Assembly: GCA_029866205.1 (NCBI GenBank)
Contig: JARWZT010000008.1
Location: 1 to 64,000, forward strand
DNA: 64,000 bases
Direction of reading: 5' to 3'
Origin: Rhodoferax sp.
Lineage (GTDB): Bacteria; Pseudomonadota; Gammaproteobacteria; Burkholderiales; Burkholderiaceae_C
Shown: piece by piece, positions 43,653 through 52,273 of the stretch
Layout: every line of letters begins with the position of its first letter
Position numbering within the stretch: the stretch's first letter is position 1
Program-made: the position numbers and the translations under genes
Notes under the pieces: generated by a model
Database searches by the model: none
Seen by the model: only the letters and a program-made list of their open reading frames with translations
What the model was told of the DNA's origin: nothing

Positions 43653-43893
43653 GGTAGTCCTCTACATGGCCCGGAAAAACAAAACGCCCGGAGGCGCCGG
43701 ACACGCCCCACAGAGGTGGCAGAGTTTACAAGCCCCGCACCGCGCGCGCATCGCACGGCCCAAGCTGCAATGGGTTTGCCAGCCCCCTGCCATTGCCTTA
43801 AGGTCCACAGGGTGCTTGGGGCCGATGCTACGATCGGCAGGAAGCGCCGCTGCTGCGGCGTCGTCCAACCCAGCCCCTTATCAGTTTGCCGAT
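43653..43893. other. Intergenic region between the que operon and the desaturase gene
   Basis: This divergent spacer should hold promoters for both directions. Apart from the T-run hairpin described separately, I see no convincing -35/-10 pair and no match to a preQ1 riboswitch consensus. Confidence 0.4.
43675..43696 (-). terminator. Terminator/attenuator-like hairpin in the queE leader
   Basis: On the minus-strand transcript CGCC-TCCG-GGCG is followed at once by TTTTGTTTTT. The stem is short (4 GC pairs plus a wobble) but the T-run is long. No minus-strand gene lies upstream, so if functional it would attenuate the que operon rather than end another transcript. Confidence 0.3.
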
Positions 43894-44847
43894 ATGAACC
43901 GCGCGCGGAAAGCCCCCCTGAAAGACACCCAAAGCAAACCCCGTCGCGTCGAGTGGCCAACCTGGCTGCTGATTGGGCTGATCTATGGCGCGTGGCTGGC
44001 CGCGCTGGCTTGGTATGCGCAGGGTGGCAGTGGGGCGGCGCTGCTTTCGCTGGTGGTGATTTGCGCTTGGTACATGAGCCTGCAGCACGAACTGGTGCAC
44101 AACCACCCGAGCCCTTATGCGTGGCTCAACCGCTGGCTGGGCTTGTTGCCAATGGCAGTGTGGTACCCGTTTGACGTCTACCGACGCAGCCACCTAGCCC
44201 ACCACCGCGACGAACTGCTGACCTATCCCGGCCAAGACCCGGAGAGCAATTACCTGGACCCCGCAGATTTCGCCCAATGCAGCGCCCCCATGCGGGCCTT
44301 GTTGGTAGCCCAGCGCACCTCACTCGGGCGATTTTTCATTGCCCCAGCCTTTGCGATTTTTTACCTTTTGCGGCCCTTGTGCCAAGGCGCTTACTGGCGC
44401 AGCGCTAAATTGCGCTGGACCTGGGTGCAACACGCAGTGCTGCTGACACTGATGCTCTGGGCGATTCAGGCCTGGACCGGCATGTCGGCCCTGACCTATG
44501 TGCTGTGCGTGAGCTACCCCTGCCTGGGGCTGGCTTTCATGCGCTCTTTGTACGAACACCGCCCTGCGACCTTGCCCGCCCACCGCATCGTGGTGAATGA
44601 AGCGGCCTGGCCCTGGCGCCTGCTGTACCTCAACAACAATTACCACGCGGTGCACCACGCCCAACCGAACCTGCCGTGGTACGAGATACCGCAAGCCTAT
44701 CGGGCGCAACGCGAACACTTTGTCGAGAGTACGGGTGGATTTTTGATCCCAGGCTATGGCAAGCTGTTTGTGCGCCACGCGTTTACGCCGATTGACCATC
44801 CAGCTCAGCTTACGCGGCCCCAAAGCAGCGCAACGACCCGGCCCTGA
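43894..44847 (+). CDS. Fatty acid desaturase-family membrane protein
   Basis: A 317-residue membrane di-iron protein. The three His boxes are LQHELVHNH, RRSHLAHHRD and NYHAVHHAQPNLPWYEIP, with hydrophobic segments between (WLLIGLIYGAWLAALAWY; LLTLMLWAIQAW). It belongs to the fatty acid desaturase/beta-carotene hydroxylase superfamily; substrate not determinable. The ATG at 43894 follows the sequence ATTTGCCGAT without a strong ribosome site; a longer frame upstream runs through the spacer and is not supported. The next gene starts 7 bases after the stop. Confidence 0.87.
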   Translation: MNRARKAPLKDTQSKPRRVEWPTWLLIGLIYGAWLAALAWYAQGGSGAALLSLVVICAWYMSLQHELVHNHPSPYAWLNRWLGLLPMAVWYPFDVYRRSHLAHHRDELLTYPGQDPESNYLDPADFAQCSAPMRALLVAQRTSLGRFFIAPAFAIFYLLRPLCQGAYWRSAKLRWTWVQHAVLLTLMLWAIQAWTGMSALTYVLCVSYPCLGLAFMRSLYEHRPATLPAHRIVVNEAAWPWRLLYLNNNYHAVHHAQPNLPWYEIPQAYRAQREHFVESTGGFLIPGYGKLFVRHAFTPIDHPAQLTRPQSSATTRP

Positions 44848-44854
44848 ACGCGCA

Positions 44855-45661
44855 ATGCATCCGCGCCTGGCCTCGCTGCCCATGTACCTGGCTAACCGAC
44901 CCGCCGTAGAGGCCTTGTGGGAATGGCTCCGCCAAAGTTTGGCAGACGCCGGGCTGCAGCGCCTGCCGTCGATCCTGACTTGGCCACAAGACCTGCACAG
45001 CCATTGGCTGGAGTCCGATCTGCTGCTGAGCCAGACCTGTGGCTACCCGTTCACCGATGACCTGGCGGGCAAGGTGCAATTGCTGGGCACTTTTGTGTAT
45101 GAGGCGCCCTATTGCCAGGGCATCGAATGCCGCAGCGTGTTGGTGGCGCGCGGGGAACACGGCCACTTGGGGCTTGCCGGCTTTCGGGGCCTGCGCGCGG
45201 CCTTCAATGTCGCCAACTCACAGTCTGGCTACAACGCCTTTCGCGCTCTGGTGGCCCCGTTGGCCCGCCAGGGACGTTTTTTTGCCGAAACGTTGGAGAC
45301 GGGCGCCCACAGCGCCTCAGTCGATGCGGTACGGGAGGGACGCGCCGATATCGCCGCCATTGACTGCGTCACCTATGCAGGGATGCAGCGCTACACGCCG
45401 CAGGCCACCCAAGGGCTGTGCATCGTAGCCGCCACCGAGACCTATCCCGGCCTACCGTTGATTACATCCATGGGCACCACCGCGGCCGAAATTGCCGCAC
45501 TGCAAACGGCGCTGCGGCTGTTGCTGGCCAGCGCCGGAGCAGCGTCCACCTTGCGCGCACTGGGAATTACCGGGTTTGAAACAACCGCGCCCCGTGTCTA
45601 CCAACGCTGTGTAGAAATGCGCGAATCGGCTCAGGCCTGGGGCTACCCGCGATTGGCCTAG
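44855..45661 (+). CDS. PhnD/SsuA/transferrin-like periplasmic-binding-fold protein
   Basis: A 268-residue protein with LASLPMYLANRPAVEALWEWL at the start, DLLLSQTCGYPF, FRGLRAAFNVANSQSGYNAFRAL and DIAAIDCVTYAGM, the pattern of PhnD-like phosphate/phosphonate-binding proteins. No signal peptide is visible, so it may be cytoplasmic or mis-started. The partner ABC genes are absent. It follows the desaturase gene closely. Confidence 0.82.
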   Translation: MHPRLASLPMYLANRPAVEALWEWLRQSLADAGLQRLPSILTWPQDLHSHWLESDLLLSQTCGYPFTDDLAGKVQLLGTFVYEAPYCQGIECRSVLVARGEHGHLGLAGFRGLRAAFNVANSQSGYNAFRALVAPLARQGRFFAETLETGAHSASVDAVREGRADIAAIDCVTYAGMQRYTPQATQGLCIVAATETYPGLPLITSMGTTAAEIAALQTALRLLLASAGAASTLRALGITGFETTAPRVYQRCVEMRESAQAWGYPRLA

Positions 45662-45676
45662 GGGCGCTGCACGGCG

Positions 45677-46693
45677 TCAGCAGGTGCCAAAGCGGATGCC
45701 CGACTGCGCCAAATAGCGCCGGTAGGCCGACGAGGCCTTATCGGCCACCGTGTGCGCCTCGTCCTGCAAAGACAGCGGCAGGCAGCGCGGCGTCTGCGAC
45801 TCCAGCACCGGCTGGTCCTGGGTAAAGATGGTGTGTTGAAAGGCCTGCAACTTTTCGTCGGGTGACTCAAAGTCGGCTACCGCCAACCGAAACCAGACCC
45901 GGCTGGACTCGGGCGACAGCGGGCAAATAAAGAGCGCAATCGACTCGCGCCAGCCATCCACAGCAGTGGTTCCCGCCTCCGGAATCTTGGTCAGCACCGC
46001 CGTATAGGGCGCGGTGACCTCATAGCTGTATTCCACCAACGCGGCCTGGGTGGAATGCAGGTTGGATTGCGGCTGCCAGGCGCGGCACTGGGTGGCCAGC
46101 AGGCCGGTCGGCGTGGGTGCCACCTGGTAGTCGGGTATCTCGGTGGCGTCGCGCGCGCCCAGCCAGCCCTCGTGTACAAAGCCAAAGTGCGCCATGTCCA
46201 GAAAATTTTCAACAATGCGCGGTGCACTGGTGGCCACGTCATAAGGGCCGCAGTTGACCTTGCGCAGGCGCGTGTCGGTCTCAGCGCCAAACGCAGGCAG
46301 CGCGTTGGCGACCGACTCCGCTATCGGTTTTGCGAGCCGCACCCAGAGCAAACCGTAGGCTTCTTGCGCTTCAAACACCCGCGCGCTGTGCTTGGGGCCG
46401 GGCACAAAAGCGGGCAGCGCAGGCACGCGCACGCAATCGCCCGATGCGGCAAATTGCCAGCCGTGGTACGGGCATTCGAGTTGACCCGCGCACACCCGCC
46501 CCAAAGACAGGCGCGCCCCCCGATGCGGGCACTGGTCAGCCCAGGCGTGGGCCACGCCGTGGGCGTCGCGCCACAGCACCAGCGGCTGGGTGAGCAATTG
46601 CGCGGCGATCGGCTGAGCGCCCAGATTAGAGGCCAGCAACACGGGGTGCCAAAGTGTTGCTTCGGCGACGTAGGGCAATTCAGCGTGGATCAT
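45677..46693 (-). CDS. Rieske [2Fe-2S] aromatic ring-hydroxylating-type oxygenase
   Basis: A 338-residue oxygenase alpha-subunit-like protein. Rieske motif CPHRGARLSLGRVCAG followed by CPYHGW (C-x-H-x17-C-x2-H, residues about 55-78). The mononuclear iron site is suggested by ENFLDMAHFGFVHEGW with its D-x2-H-x4-H pattern. It resembles vanillate O-demethylase/phenoxybenzoate-type monooxygenases; substrate unknown and no reductase is adjacent. Confidence 0.9.
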   Translation of the reverse strand: MIHAELPYVAEATLWHPVLLASNLGAQPIAAQLLTQPLVLWRDAHGVAHAWADQCPHRGARLSLGRVCAGQLECPYHGWQFAASGDCVRVPALPAFVPGPKHSARVFEAQEAYGLLWVRLAKPIAESVANALPAFGAETDTRLRKVNCGPYDVATSAPRIVENFLDMAHFGFVHEGWLGARDATEIPDYQVAPTPTGLLATQCRAWQPQSNLHSTQAALVEYSYEVTAPYTAVLTKIPEAGTTAVDGWRESIALFICPLSPESSRVWFRLAVADFESPDEKLQAFQHTIFTQDQPVLESQTPRCLPLSLQDEAHTVADKASSAYRRYLAQSGIRFGTC

Positions 46694-46720
46694 GGGCTTG
46701 ATTGTCGGCCAGCCACACGC

Positions 46721-47308
46721 TCACGCGGCAGGCGCCTGCTGTGCATGGCGCAAAAACCAATCCACAAACAGCCCCTCTCCGCGGCGTACGTTGGCTTGCC
46801 AGTCGTTGGCCGAATCGGCATTGGCGTCGTCCGACACAAATTTGAACGCGCGCCAGGCCACGTTTTGTCGGGTGCAGACGCTGGCTATGGCATACAGCTC
46901 CATGTCCACCAGTTGCACACCCCGCGTCTCAAACCAAGGGTCGGGCGCGGTCACAAAGCTGTCGCCCGTGCCACACACCACGCCCTCGCGGCCCGAGTGC
47001 AGCGTGTGGCCCCCATCCTGAAAGGGCGTGGCTCCACGCGGCGCCAGCGGCTCGGCGTTCATGTCGCGCTGCAGCACGCGGGCCACTTCCACCAGACCCG
47101 GCGGGCAAGGTGCCACCCGACCGGCCGACCCGAAGTTGATTACCTGTTGCGGCGCATGTTCGCGCAGCGCTTGCGCAGTGGCGTAAGCGGCGTTGACTTT
47201 GCCCACGCCCGTGTAGCACACGGTGGCGTGGGGACCGAGCAAGGTGGCGTCGAGTTCCTGGGGCAAGGCGACCAGAACCAAGACCGCACCAGACAGAAAT
47301 TCCTGCAT
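46721..47308 (-). CDS. MTA/SAH nucleosidase-like phosphorylase-fold protein
   Basis: A 195-residue protein of the PNP/UDP fold. TGVGKVNAAYATAQALRE, VINFGSAGRV, CGTGDSFVTAPD and LVDMELYAIASVC (catalytic Met-Glu context) followed by KFVSDDAN (catalytic Asp context) match the 5'-methylthioadenosine/S-adenosylhomocysteine nucleosidase family. It is shorter than E. coli MtnN (232), mostly at the N-terminus. Lies 27 bases upstream of the Rieske gene on the same strand. Confidence 0.85.
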   Translation of the reverse strand: MQEFLSGAVLVLVALPQELDATLLGPHATVCYTGVGKVNAAYATAQALREHAPQQVINFGSAGRVAPCPPGLVEVARVLQRDMNAEPLAPRGATPFQDGGHTLHSGREGVVCGTGDSFVTAPDPWFETRGVQLVDMELYAIASVCTRQNVAWRAFKFVSDDANADSANDWQANVRRGEGLFVDWFLRHAQQAPAA

Positions 47309-47611
47309 CGTCTTGAAGGCTCAAAAAAAAGAAAGCATACCCATTAAAACCGCCGCCACAGATTCGCACAGGCGCGTCGCGTAAGCCGCTGACCCCGCAA
47401 GGCCCTACCCGCACGCAAAGCGTGGAAACAGTTAGTATGGGCCCGACCCGGCGGTATGGAGACACCTTTTATTTCCGGGTTTCACCCAGCAGCAGAACAA
47501 AAGGTTCTGCCCTAGCTGCCGAACAGACCCAACCGAAGCAACGAACACAGAGATGTGTGCGAAGCGCCGAGCGCGGTGGATTTAGACATATTTTAAAAAA
47601 GCAGATCCCCT
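47309..47611. other. 303-base intergenic region upstream of the hybrid kinase
   Basis: Contains a perfect 7-bp inverted repeat GCAGAAC-AAAAG-GTTCTGC at 47492-47510 without a following T-run, and no gene. It should carry the divergent promoters of the nucleosidase and the kinase. No clear consensus promoter was found. Confidence 0.4.
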
Positions 47612-49729
47612 ATGGCGCAACCCACGAACCCTGACCAAGAGTCTGTCAGCAAAGAGATCGTCACCGAAGTACGGCGCGAAGAAGCGGTTCTTAAGTCCGG
47701 GGCTTTGCAAAACGCCATCCTCAACAGCGCCAATTTTTCAAGCATCGCCACCGATGAAAAAGGCGTTATCCAGATTTTTAACGTGGGGGCCGAGCGCATG
47801 CTGGGCTACACGGCGGCGGAGGTGCTCAACCGGATCACGCCCGCGGAAATTTCGGATCCGCAAGAAGTGATTGCGCGCGCCATGGCCTTGAGCCAGGAGT
47901 TGGGCACCACGATTGCGCCAGGTTTTGAGGCGCTGGTGTTCAAGGCCTCGCGTGGTATTGAGGACATTTACGAGTTGACCTACATCCGCAAGGACGGCAG
48001 CCGCTTCCCGGCGGTGGTGTCGGTCACGGCGCTGCGCGACGCCGACAAAGTGATCATTGGCTACCTCTTGATCGGCACGGACAACACGGCGCGCAAACAG
48101 GTCGAAGCCGAGCAAAAGAAGCTTGATCAGCGTTTGCGCGACCAGCAGTTCTACACGCGCTCCCTGATTGAGTCCAACATCGACGCACTGATGACCACCG
48201 ATCCGTCGGGCATCATCACGGACGTCAACAAAGAGATGGAAGCGCTCACCGGTTGTACCCGCGACGAATTGATTGGCGCGCCGTTCAAGAGCTACTTCAC
48301 TGACCCCGAGCGGGCCGAAGCAGGCATCAAGCGGGTGCTAAGTGAGAAAAAGGTGACCAACTACGAACTCACCGCCTGTGCCCGCGACGGCAAGAAAACG
48401 GTGGTGTCCTACAACGCGACCACCTTTTATGACCGCGACCGCACATTGCAAGGCGTGTTCGCCGCGGCGCGTGATGTCACCGAACGCAAACAGTTCGAGC
48501 AGGCGCTGCAGGAAACCAATGTGGAGTTGGAGAGCGCCAAATCCGCAGCAGAAAAAGCCAACCTGGCCAAATCAGACTTTTTGTCTGGCATGAGCCATGA
48601 GCTGCGTTCGCCACTCAATGCCATCCTGGGTTTCGCACAACTGATGGAATCAGCATCGCCGCTGCCCACGGATTCCCAGAAGGAAAGTATTGGACAGATA
48701 CTTCAGGCAGGCTGGCATTTGCTCAACCTGATCAACGAGATTCTTGACCTTGCAGTGATTGAAGCGGGCAAAGTCACTCTGTCACTTGAACCTGTGTCGC
48801 TGGCCGACGTCCTGTCCGAATGCCAGGCCATGATGGAGGCACAGGCGCAGCAGCGTGGCATTCGCATGACTTTCCCCAGCTTCGATCAAGCCTGCTTTGT
48901 GTGGGCAGACCGCACGCGCTTGAAACAAGTCCTGATCAACCTGCTCTCCAATGCCATCAAGTACAACCAGGCGCATGGCACGGTCACTGTGCATTGCTCC
49001 GGCCAGGCACCCGAGCGCATTCGCATCAGCGTTACGGACACCGGCGAAGGCTTGGTGCCAGAAAAACTCGCGCAACTTTTCCAGCCCTTCAATCGCCTGG
49101 GGCAAGAGGCCAGTGGCGTTGCGGGCACAGGAATCGGCCTGGTGGTGACCAAGCAACTGACCGAGCTGATGGACGGAGTGCTGGGTGTTGAGAGCACGGT
49201 CGGTACGGGAAGCGCGTTCTGGCTCGAATTGCGCTCAACCGCCGCGCCAGAGCTCACTTTGGGCAGTGGCGAACTCGATGCACCCCTGCCGCGACACCAA
49301 GCGCCCGGCGCCCGACAGCGCACGCTGCTTTATATTGAGGACAACCCGGCGAACATGCGATTGATTGAAGAACTCATCGCACGGCGCGCCGACCTCCGCT
49401 TGTTGACGGCAGTCAATGGAACGGCGGGTATCGAGCTTGCCCGCACGGGTGCGCCCGACGTGATTTTGCTGGACATCAACCTGCCGGGTATCAGTGGACT
49501 TGAAGTGCTGAAGATCTTGCGCGAAGACCCTGCGACCACCCATATACCCGTAGTCGCACTCAGCGCCAACGCCATGCGGCGGGACATCGAGTTGGGCCTG
49601 GAACTTGGATTTTTCCGCTACCTCACCAAGCCCATCAAGGTAAATGAGTTCATGGCGACCTTGGACGTAGCCCTGGAATATTCTCAGAACGGGGCTGGTG
49701 CTTTGCAACGTGAGAACCCTGCAGCGTGA
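47612..49729 (+). CDS. Hybrid sensor histidine kinase (PAS-PAS-HisKA-HATPase-REC)
   Basis: A 705-residue soluble sensor kinase with no membrane segment. Two PAS domains (about 30-165 and 170-300; NVGAERMLGYTAAEVL, VNKEMEALTGCTRDELIG), a coiled coil, HisKA with SGMSHELRSPLNAILGF (phospho-acceptor His329), HATPase with NLLSNAIKYN, VTDTGEGL and GTGIGLVVTKQL, and a C-terminal receiver with EDN and VILLDINLPG (phospho-acceptor Asp621) and Lys in YLTKPI. It probably senses a cytoplasmic signal and passes phosphate to the response regulator encoded 34 bases downstream. Confidence 0.95.
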   Translation: MAQPTNPDQESVSKEIVTEVRREEAVLKSGALQNAILNSANFSSIATDEKGVIQIFNVGAERMLGYTAAEVLNRITPAEISDPQEVIARAMALSQELGTTIAPGFEALVFKASRGIEDIYELTYIRKDGSRFPAVVSVTALRDADKVIIGYLLIGTDNTARKQVEAEQKKLDQRLRDQQFYTRSLIESNIDALMTTDPSGIITDVNKEMEALTGCTRDELIGAPFKSYFTDPERAEAGIKRVLSEKKVTNYELTACARDGKKTVVSYNATTFYDRDRTLQGVFAAARDVTERKQFEQALQETNVELESAKSAAEKANLAKSDFLSGMSHELRSPLNAILGFAQLMESASPLPTDSQKESIGQILQAGWHLLNLINEILDLAVIEAGKVTLSLEPVSLADVLSECQAMMEAQAQQRGIRMTFPSFDQACFVWADRTRLKQVLINLLSNAIKYNQAHGTVTVHCSGQAPERIRISVTDTGEGLVPEKLAQLFQPFNRLGQEASGVAGTGIGLVVTKQLTELMDGVLGVESTVGTGSAFWLELRSTAAPELTLGSGELDAPLPRHQAPGARQRTLLYIEDNPANMRLIEELIARRADLRLLTAVNGTAGIELARTGAPDVILLDINLPGISGLEVLKILREDPATTHIPVVALSANAMRRDIELGLELGFFRYLTKPIKVNEFMATLDVALEYSQNGAGALQRENPAA

Positions 49730-49763
49730 AGCGGCAAAACTTCATGCAGGGACGCACTGTCAA

Positions 49764-50891
49764 ATGATAAACACATCGGACATTCTGAAGGCCAATCTTC
49801 TGATCGTGGACGACCAGGCGGCCAACGTGCTGCTGCTTGAGCGCCTGCTTCGCGGCGCAGGCTACCTTCGCGTCACGTCAACGCAAAACCCGCGGGAAGT
49901 CTGCGAACTGCACCGCCAAAACCACTACGACCTGATCCTGCTGGACCTCCAAATGCCGGGACTGGACGGCTTTCGGGTGATGGAAGGCCTGCACGAAATC
50001 GAAGCCGGCGGCTATTTACCCGTACTTGTGCTCACCGCCCAGCCCGATGAAAAATTGCGCGCTTTGAAAGCGGGCGCGAAAGACTTCATCAGCAAACCCT
50101 TCGATCTTGCCGAGGTGCTGGCCCGTGTTCACAACCTGCTGGAAGTGCGCCTCTTGCATCTGGAGACAAAAAAACTCTATGAGCAGGTGCTGGCTGAGCA
50201 AAAAGTATCAGAACGGCTGCTGCACAACGTGCTGCCGCACGCCATTGCCGAGCGTTTGAAAGGCCGTCCTGAGATCATGGCGGATGCGTTCACGGAAGTG
50301 ATCGCCGACAGTTTTCCCGAAGTCACCGTGCTGTTTGCCGACATCGTAGGGTTCACGGAATTTTCTGAAGGGGTGAGCGCGGAGGTGTTGGTGGACGTGC
50401 TCAACGATATCTTCACCCGCTTTGACAGCCTTACCGACCATCGCGGCCTGGAGAAGATCAAGACCATTGGCGACTCGTACATGGCGGCCTCCGGGCTGCC
50501 AATTCCAGTGACAGATCACGCCGAACGTGCGGCCCACATGGCCTTGGACATGCTCGAAGTCATGGGTCAATTCAATGCGCAAAGCCCGCACCAATTGGAA
50601 ATTCGCATTGGAATCAGCACAGGTGCCGCCGTGGCGGGCGTCATCGGAAAGCGTAAATTTGTCTACGACCTCTGGGGCGACGTAGTGAACACCGCCAGCC
50701 GCATGGAGTCCCATGGCGTTGCCGGGAGAATTCAGATCACCGATGCGACGCGTGCGGCGCTGGGCCTTCCGTTTTTGCTTGAACCACGCGGCGCCATTGA
50801 CGTTACGGGCAAGGGAAGAATGAATACCTGGTTTTTGAATGGCCGCAACATGCCAGCGCCTGTGCAGCCCCTGGCCTCCACCACTCCTTAG
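49764..50891 (+). CDS. Response regulator with class III adenylate cyclase output domain
   Basis: A 375-residue protein. Receiver domain at about 10-130: LIVDDQAANVLLLE, Asp61 in LILLDLQMPGLDG, VLTAQ and Lys in FISKPFD. A helical linker leads to the class III nucleotide cyclase domain (about 185-365): VTVLFADIVGFTEFSEG (metal Asp), GLEKIKTIGDSYMAASGLP (adenine-selecting Lys) and FVYDLWGDVVNTASRMES (Asp of the adenylate type plus transition-state Asn and Arg). So it should make cAMP under phosphorelay control. The start at 49764 is used; the longer frame upstream overlaps the kinase end. Confidence 0.94.
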   Translation: MINTSDILKANLLIVDDQAANVLLLERLLRGAGYLRVTSTQNPREVCELHRQNHYDLILLDLQMPGLDGFRVMEGLHEIEAGGYLPVLVLTAQPDEKLRALKAGAKDFISKPFDLAEVLARVHNLLEVRLLHLETKKLYEQVLAEQKVSERLLHNVLPHAIAERLKGRPEIMADAFTEVIADSFPEVTVLFADIVGFTEFSEGVSAEVLVDVLNDIFTRFDSLTDHRGLEKIKTIGDSYMAASGLPIPVTDHAERAAHMALDMLEVMGQFNAQSPHQLEIRIGISTGAAVAGVIGKRKFVYDLWGDVVNTASRMESHGVAGRIQITDATRAALGLPFLLEPRGAIDVTGKGRMNTWFLNGRNMPAPVQPLASTTP

Positions 50892-50926
50892 GAATCTGGC
50901 GCGTCCCTGGCTTGGCCGCTTCCCGA

Positions 50927-50968
50927 AAATGGCAAATGGCAAATGGCAAACGGCAAACGGCAAATGGC
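50927..50968. repeat. Six tandem copies of a 7-base repeat (AAATGGC/AAACGGC)
   Basis: Unit AAATGGC is repeated six times without gap, copies 4 and 5 reading AAACGGC. It lies 36 bases after the adenylate cyclase stop codon, in the spacer before the terminator hairpin. The 7-base period is not a multiple of three, so copy-number change would not preserve a frame. Confidence 0.85.
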
Positions 50969-51034
50969 AACGCTCTTGCCCTCTTGGGCGTTGCTCTGGG
51001 CTTTGTTTTTGCAATGTTGACGCAAGCCCATAAA

Positions 51035-51058
51035 AAAGGCCGCTCGAGAGCGGCCTTT
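51035..51058 (-). terminator. Rho-independent terminator for the BMP transporter operon
   Basis: A perfect 10-bp stem, AAAGGCCGCT pairing with AGCGGCCTTT, with a 4-base loop. Read on the minus strand it continues into further Ts (TTTTTTA), giving a strong intrinsic terminator after the substrate-binding protein gene, whose stop is at 51079. It may also act weakly on plus-strand transcripts from the cyclase gene. Confidence 0.85.
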
Positions 51059-51078
51059 CTACTTGCAAGTGCGAAGGA

Positions 51079-52233
51079 TTACTTCGCGCCTGGCACCTTG
51101 CCTTCCACGCCTTTAACGTAGAAGTTCACACCGCTCAGGAACTTGTCGTCCGCGACTTCGTCTTTCTTGAGCAGGGTTTTGCCGGTGTTGTCCAGCAACG
51201 GACCTTTCCAGATGGCGAAGCTGCCGTCTTTCAGGCCTGCTTTGACTTCGTCAACCTTGGCTTTGGTTTCGGCAGGCACGTCTTCCGCAATGGAGACGAT
51301 GTCAATCGCGCCTTCTTTCACGCCCCACCACACGCCGCCCGTAGTCCAGGTGCCTTCCAAGGCGTCCTTGGTGGCCTTGATGTAGTAAGGCGACCAGTTG
51401 ATCACGGCTGAAGCCAGGTGGGCTTTGGGGCCGTAAGCGGTCATGTCCGAATCCCAACCAAAGGCGCGCTTGCCTTTGTCTTGCGCGGTTTTAAGCACGG
51501 CGGGGGAGTCGGTGTTCTGGAACAGAACGTCCGCGCCACCGTTGATCAGGCTGGTAGCCGCTTCGGTTTCTTTGGGTGGGTTGAACCACTCGTTGACCCA
51601 CACCACTTTGGTCTTGATCTTGGGGTTGCTGGTTTGCGCGCCCATGGTGAAGCTGTTGATGTTGCGGATCACTTCAGGGATTGGCACCGAGGCCACCACG
51701 CCCAGCGTGCCGGTCTTGGTCATCTTGCCCGCAATCAGGCCAGCCATGTAAGCGCCTTCGTAGGTGCGGCTGTCGTAAGTGCGCATGTTGTCCGCCGATT
51801 TGTAACCGGTGGCGTGCTCAAACTTGACGTCTTTGAAATCGGGGGCCACTTTAAGCATGGTTTCCATGTAACCAAAGGTGGTACCGAAAATCAGCTTGTT
51901 GCCTTGGGTGGCCATGTCGCGAATGACGCGCTCGGCGTCAGCGGACTCGGGCACGTTCTCCACAAAGCTGGTGACCACTTTGTCGCCGAACTCTTTTTCG
52001 ACCGCTTTGCGGGCATTGTCATGGGCAAAAGTCCAACCGCCGTCACCCACAGGGCCGACGTAGGCAAACGCGATTTTCAGCGGCTCGGGCTTGGCGGGCG
52101 CAGCGGCAGATGCTGCGGGTGCAGCGGCGGGAGCCGCGGCTTCTTCTTTTTTGCCGCAGCCGACCAGCGTGGCGGCAGCCACGGCGGTCAGTGCTGCGAG
52201 CTTCAGCAGCGAACGTTTTTGCACATCTGTCAT
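51079..52233 (-). CDS. BMP-family ABC transporter substrate-binding lipoprotein (nucleoside/purine type)
   Basis: A 384-residue lipoprotein: signal LLKLAALTAVAAATLVGC with Cys at the lipobox, an Ala/Pro-rich linker, then the BMP domain (KIAFAYVGPVGDGGWTFAHDNARK; KLIFGTTFGYMETM; YEGAYMAGLIAGKMTKTGTLGVV; AFGWDSDMTAYGPKAHLASAV). BMP proteins bind purine nucleosides such as adenosine, guanosine or inosine. It is the last gene of a four-gene importer operon next to xanthine dehydrogenase. The ATG at 52233 is preceded by AAGGAAAT. Confidence 0.95.
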   Translation of the reverse strand: MTDVQKRSLLKLAALTAVAAATLVGCGKKEEAAAPAAAPAASAAAPAKPEPLKIAFAYVGPVGDGGWTFAHDNARKAVEKEFGDKVVTSFVENVPESADAERVIRDMATQGNKLIFGTTFGYMETMLKVAPDFKDVKFEHATGYKSADNMRTYDSRTYEGAYMAGLIAGKMTKTGTLGVVASVPIPEVIRNINSFTMGAQTSNPKIKTKVVWVNEWFNPPKETEAATSLINGGADVLFQNTDSPAVLKTAQDKGKRAFGWDSDMTAYGPKAHLASAVINWSPYYIKATKDALEGTWTTGGVWWGVKEGAIDIVSIAEDVPAETKAKVDEVKAGLKDGSFAIWKGPLLDNTGKTLLKKDEVADDKFLSGVNFYVKGVEGKVPGAK

Positions 52234-52273
52234 TTCATTTCCTTTATGTAAGAGGAGGGCCAAGGGTAAAAAA

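Noticed and set aside
42868-43893. Upstream extension of the desaturase frame
   Set aside because: The extension is antisense to queE and queD and lacks similarity to desaturases.
43555-43893. Possible preQ1 riboswitch before queE
   Set aside because: I could not find the preQ1-I aptamer pattern (short stem, C-rich loop and A-rich tail) or a preQ1-II pattern.
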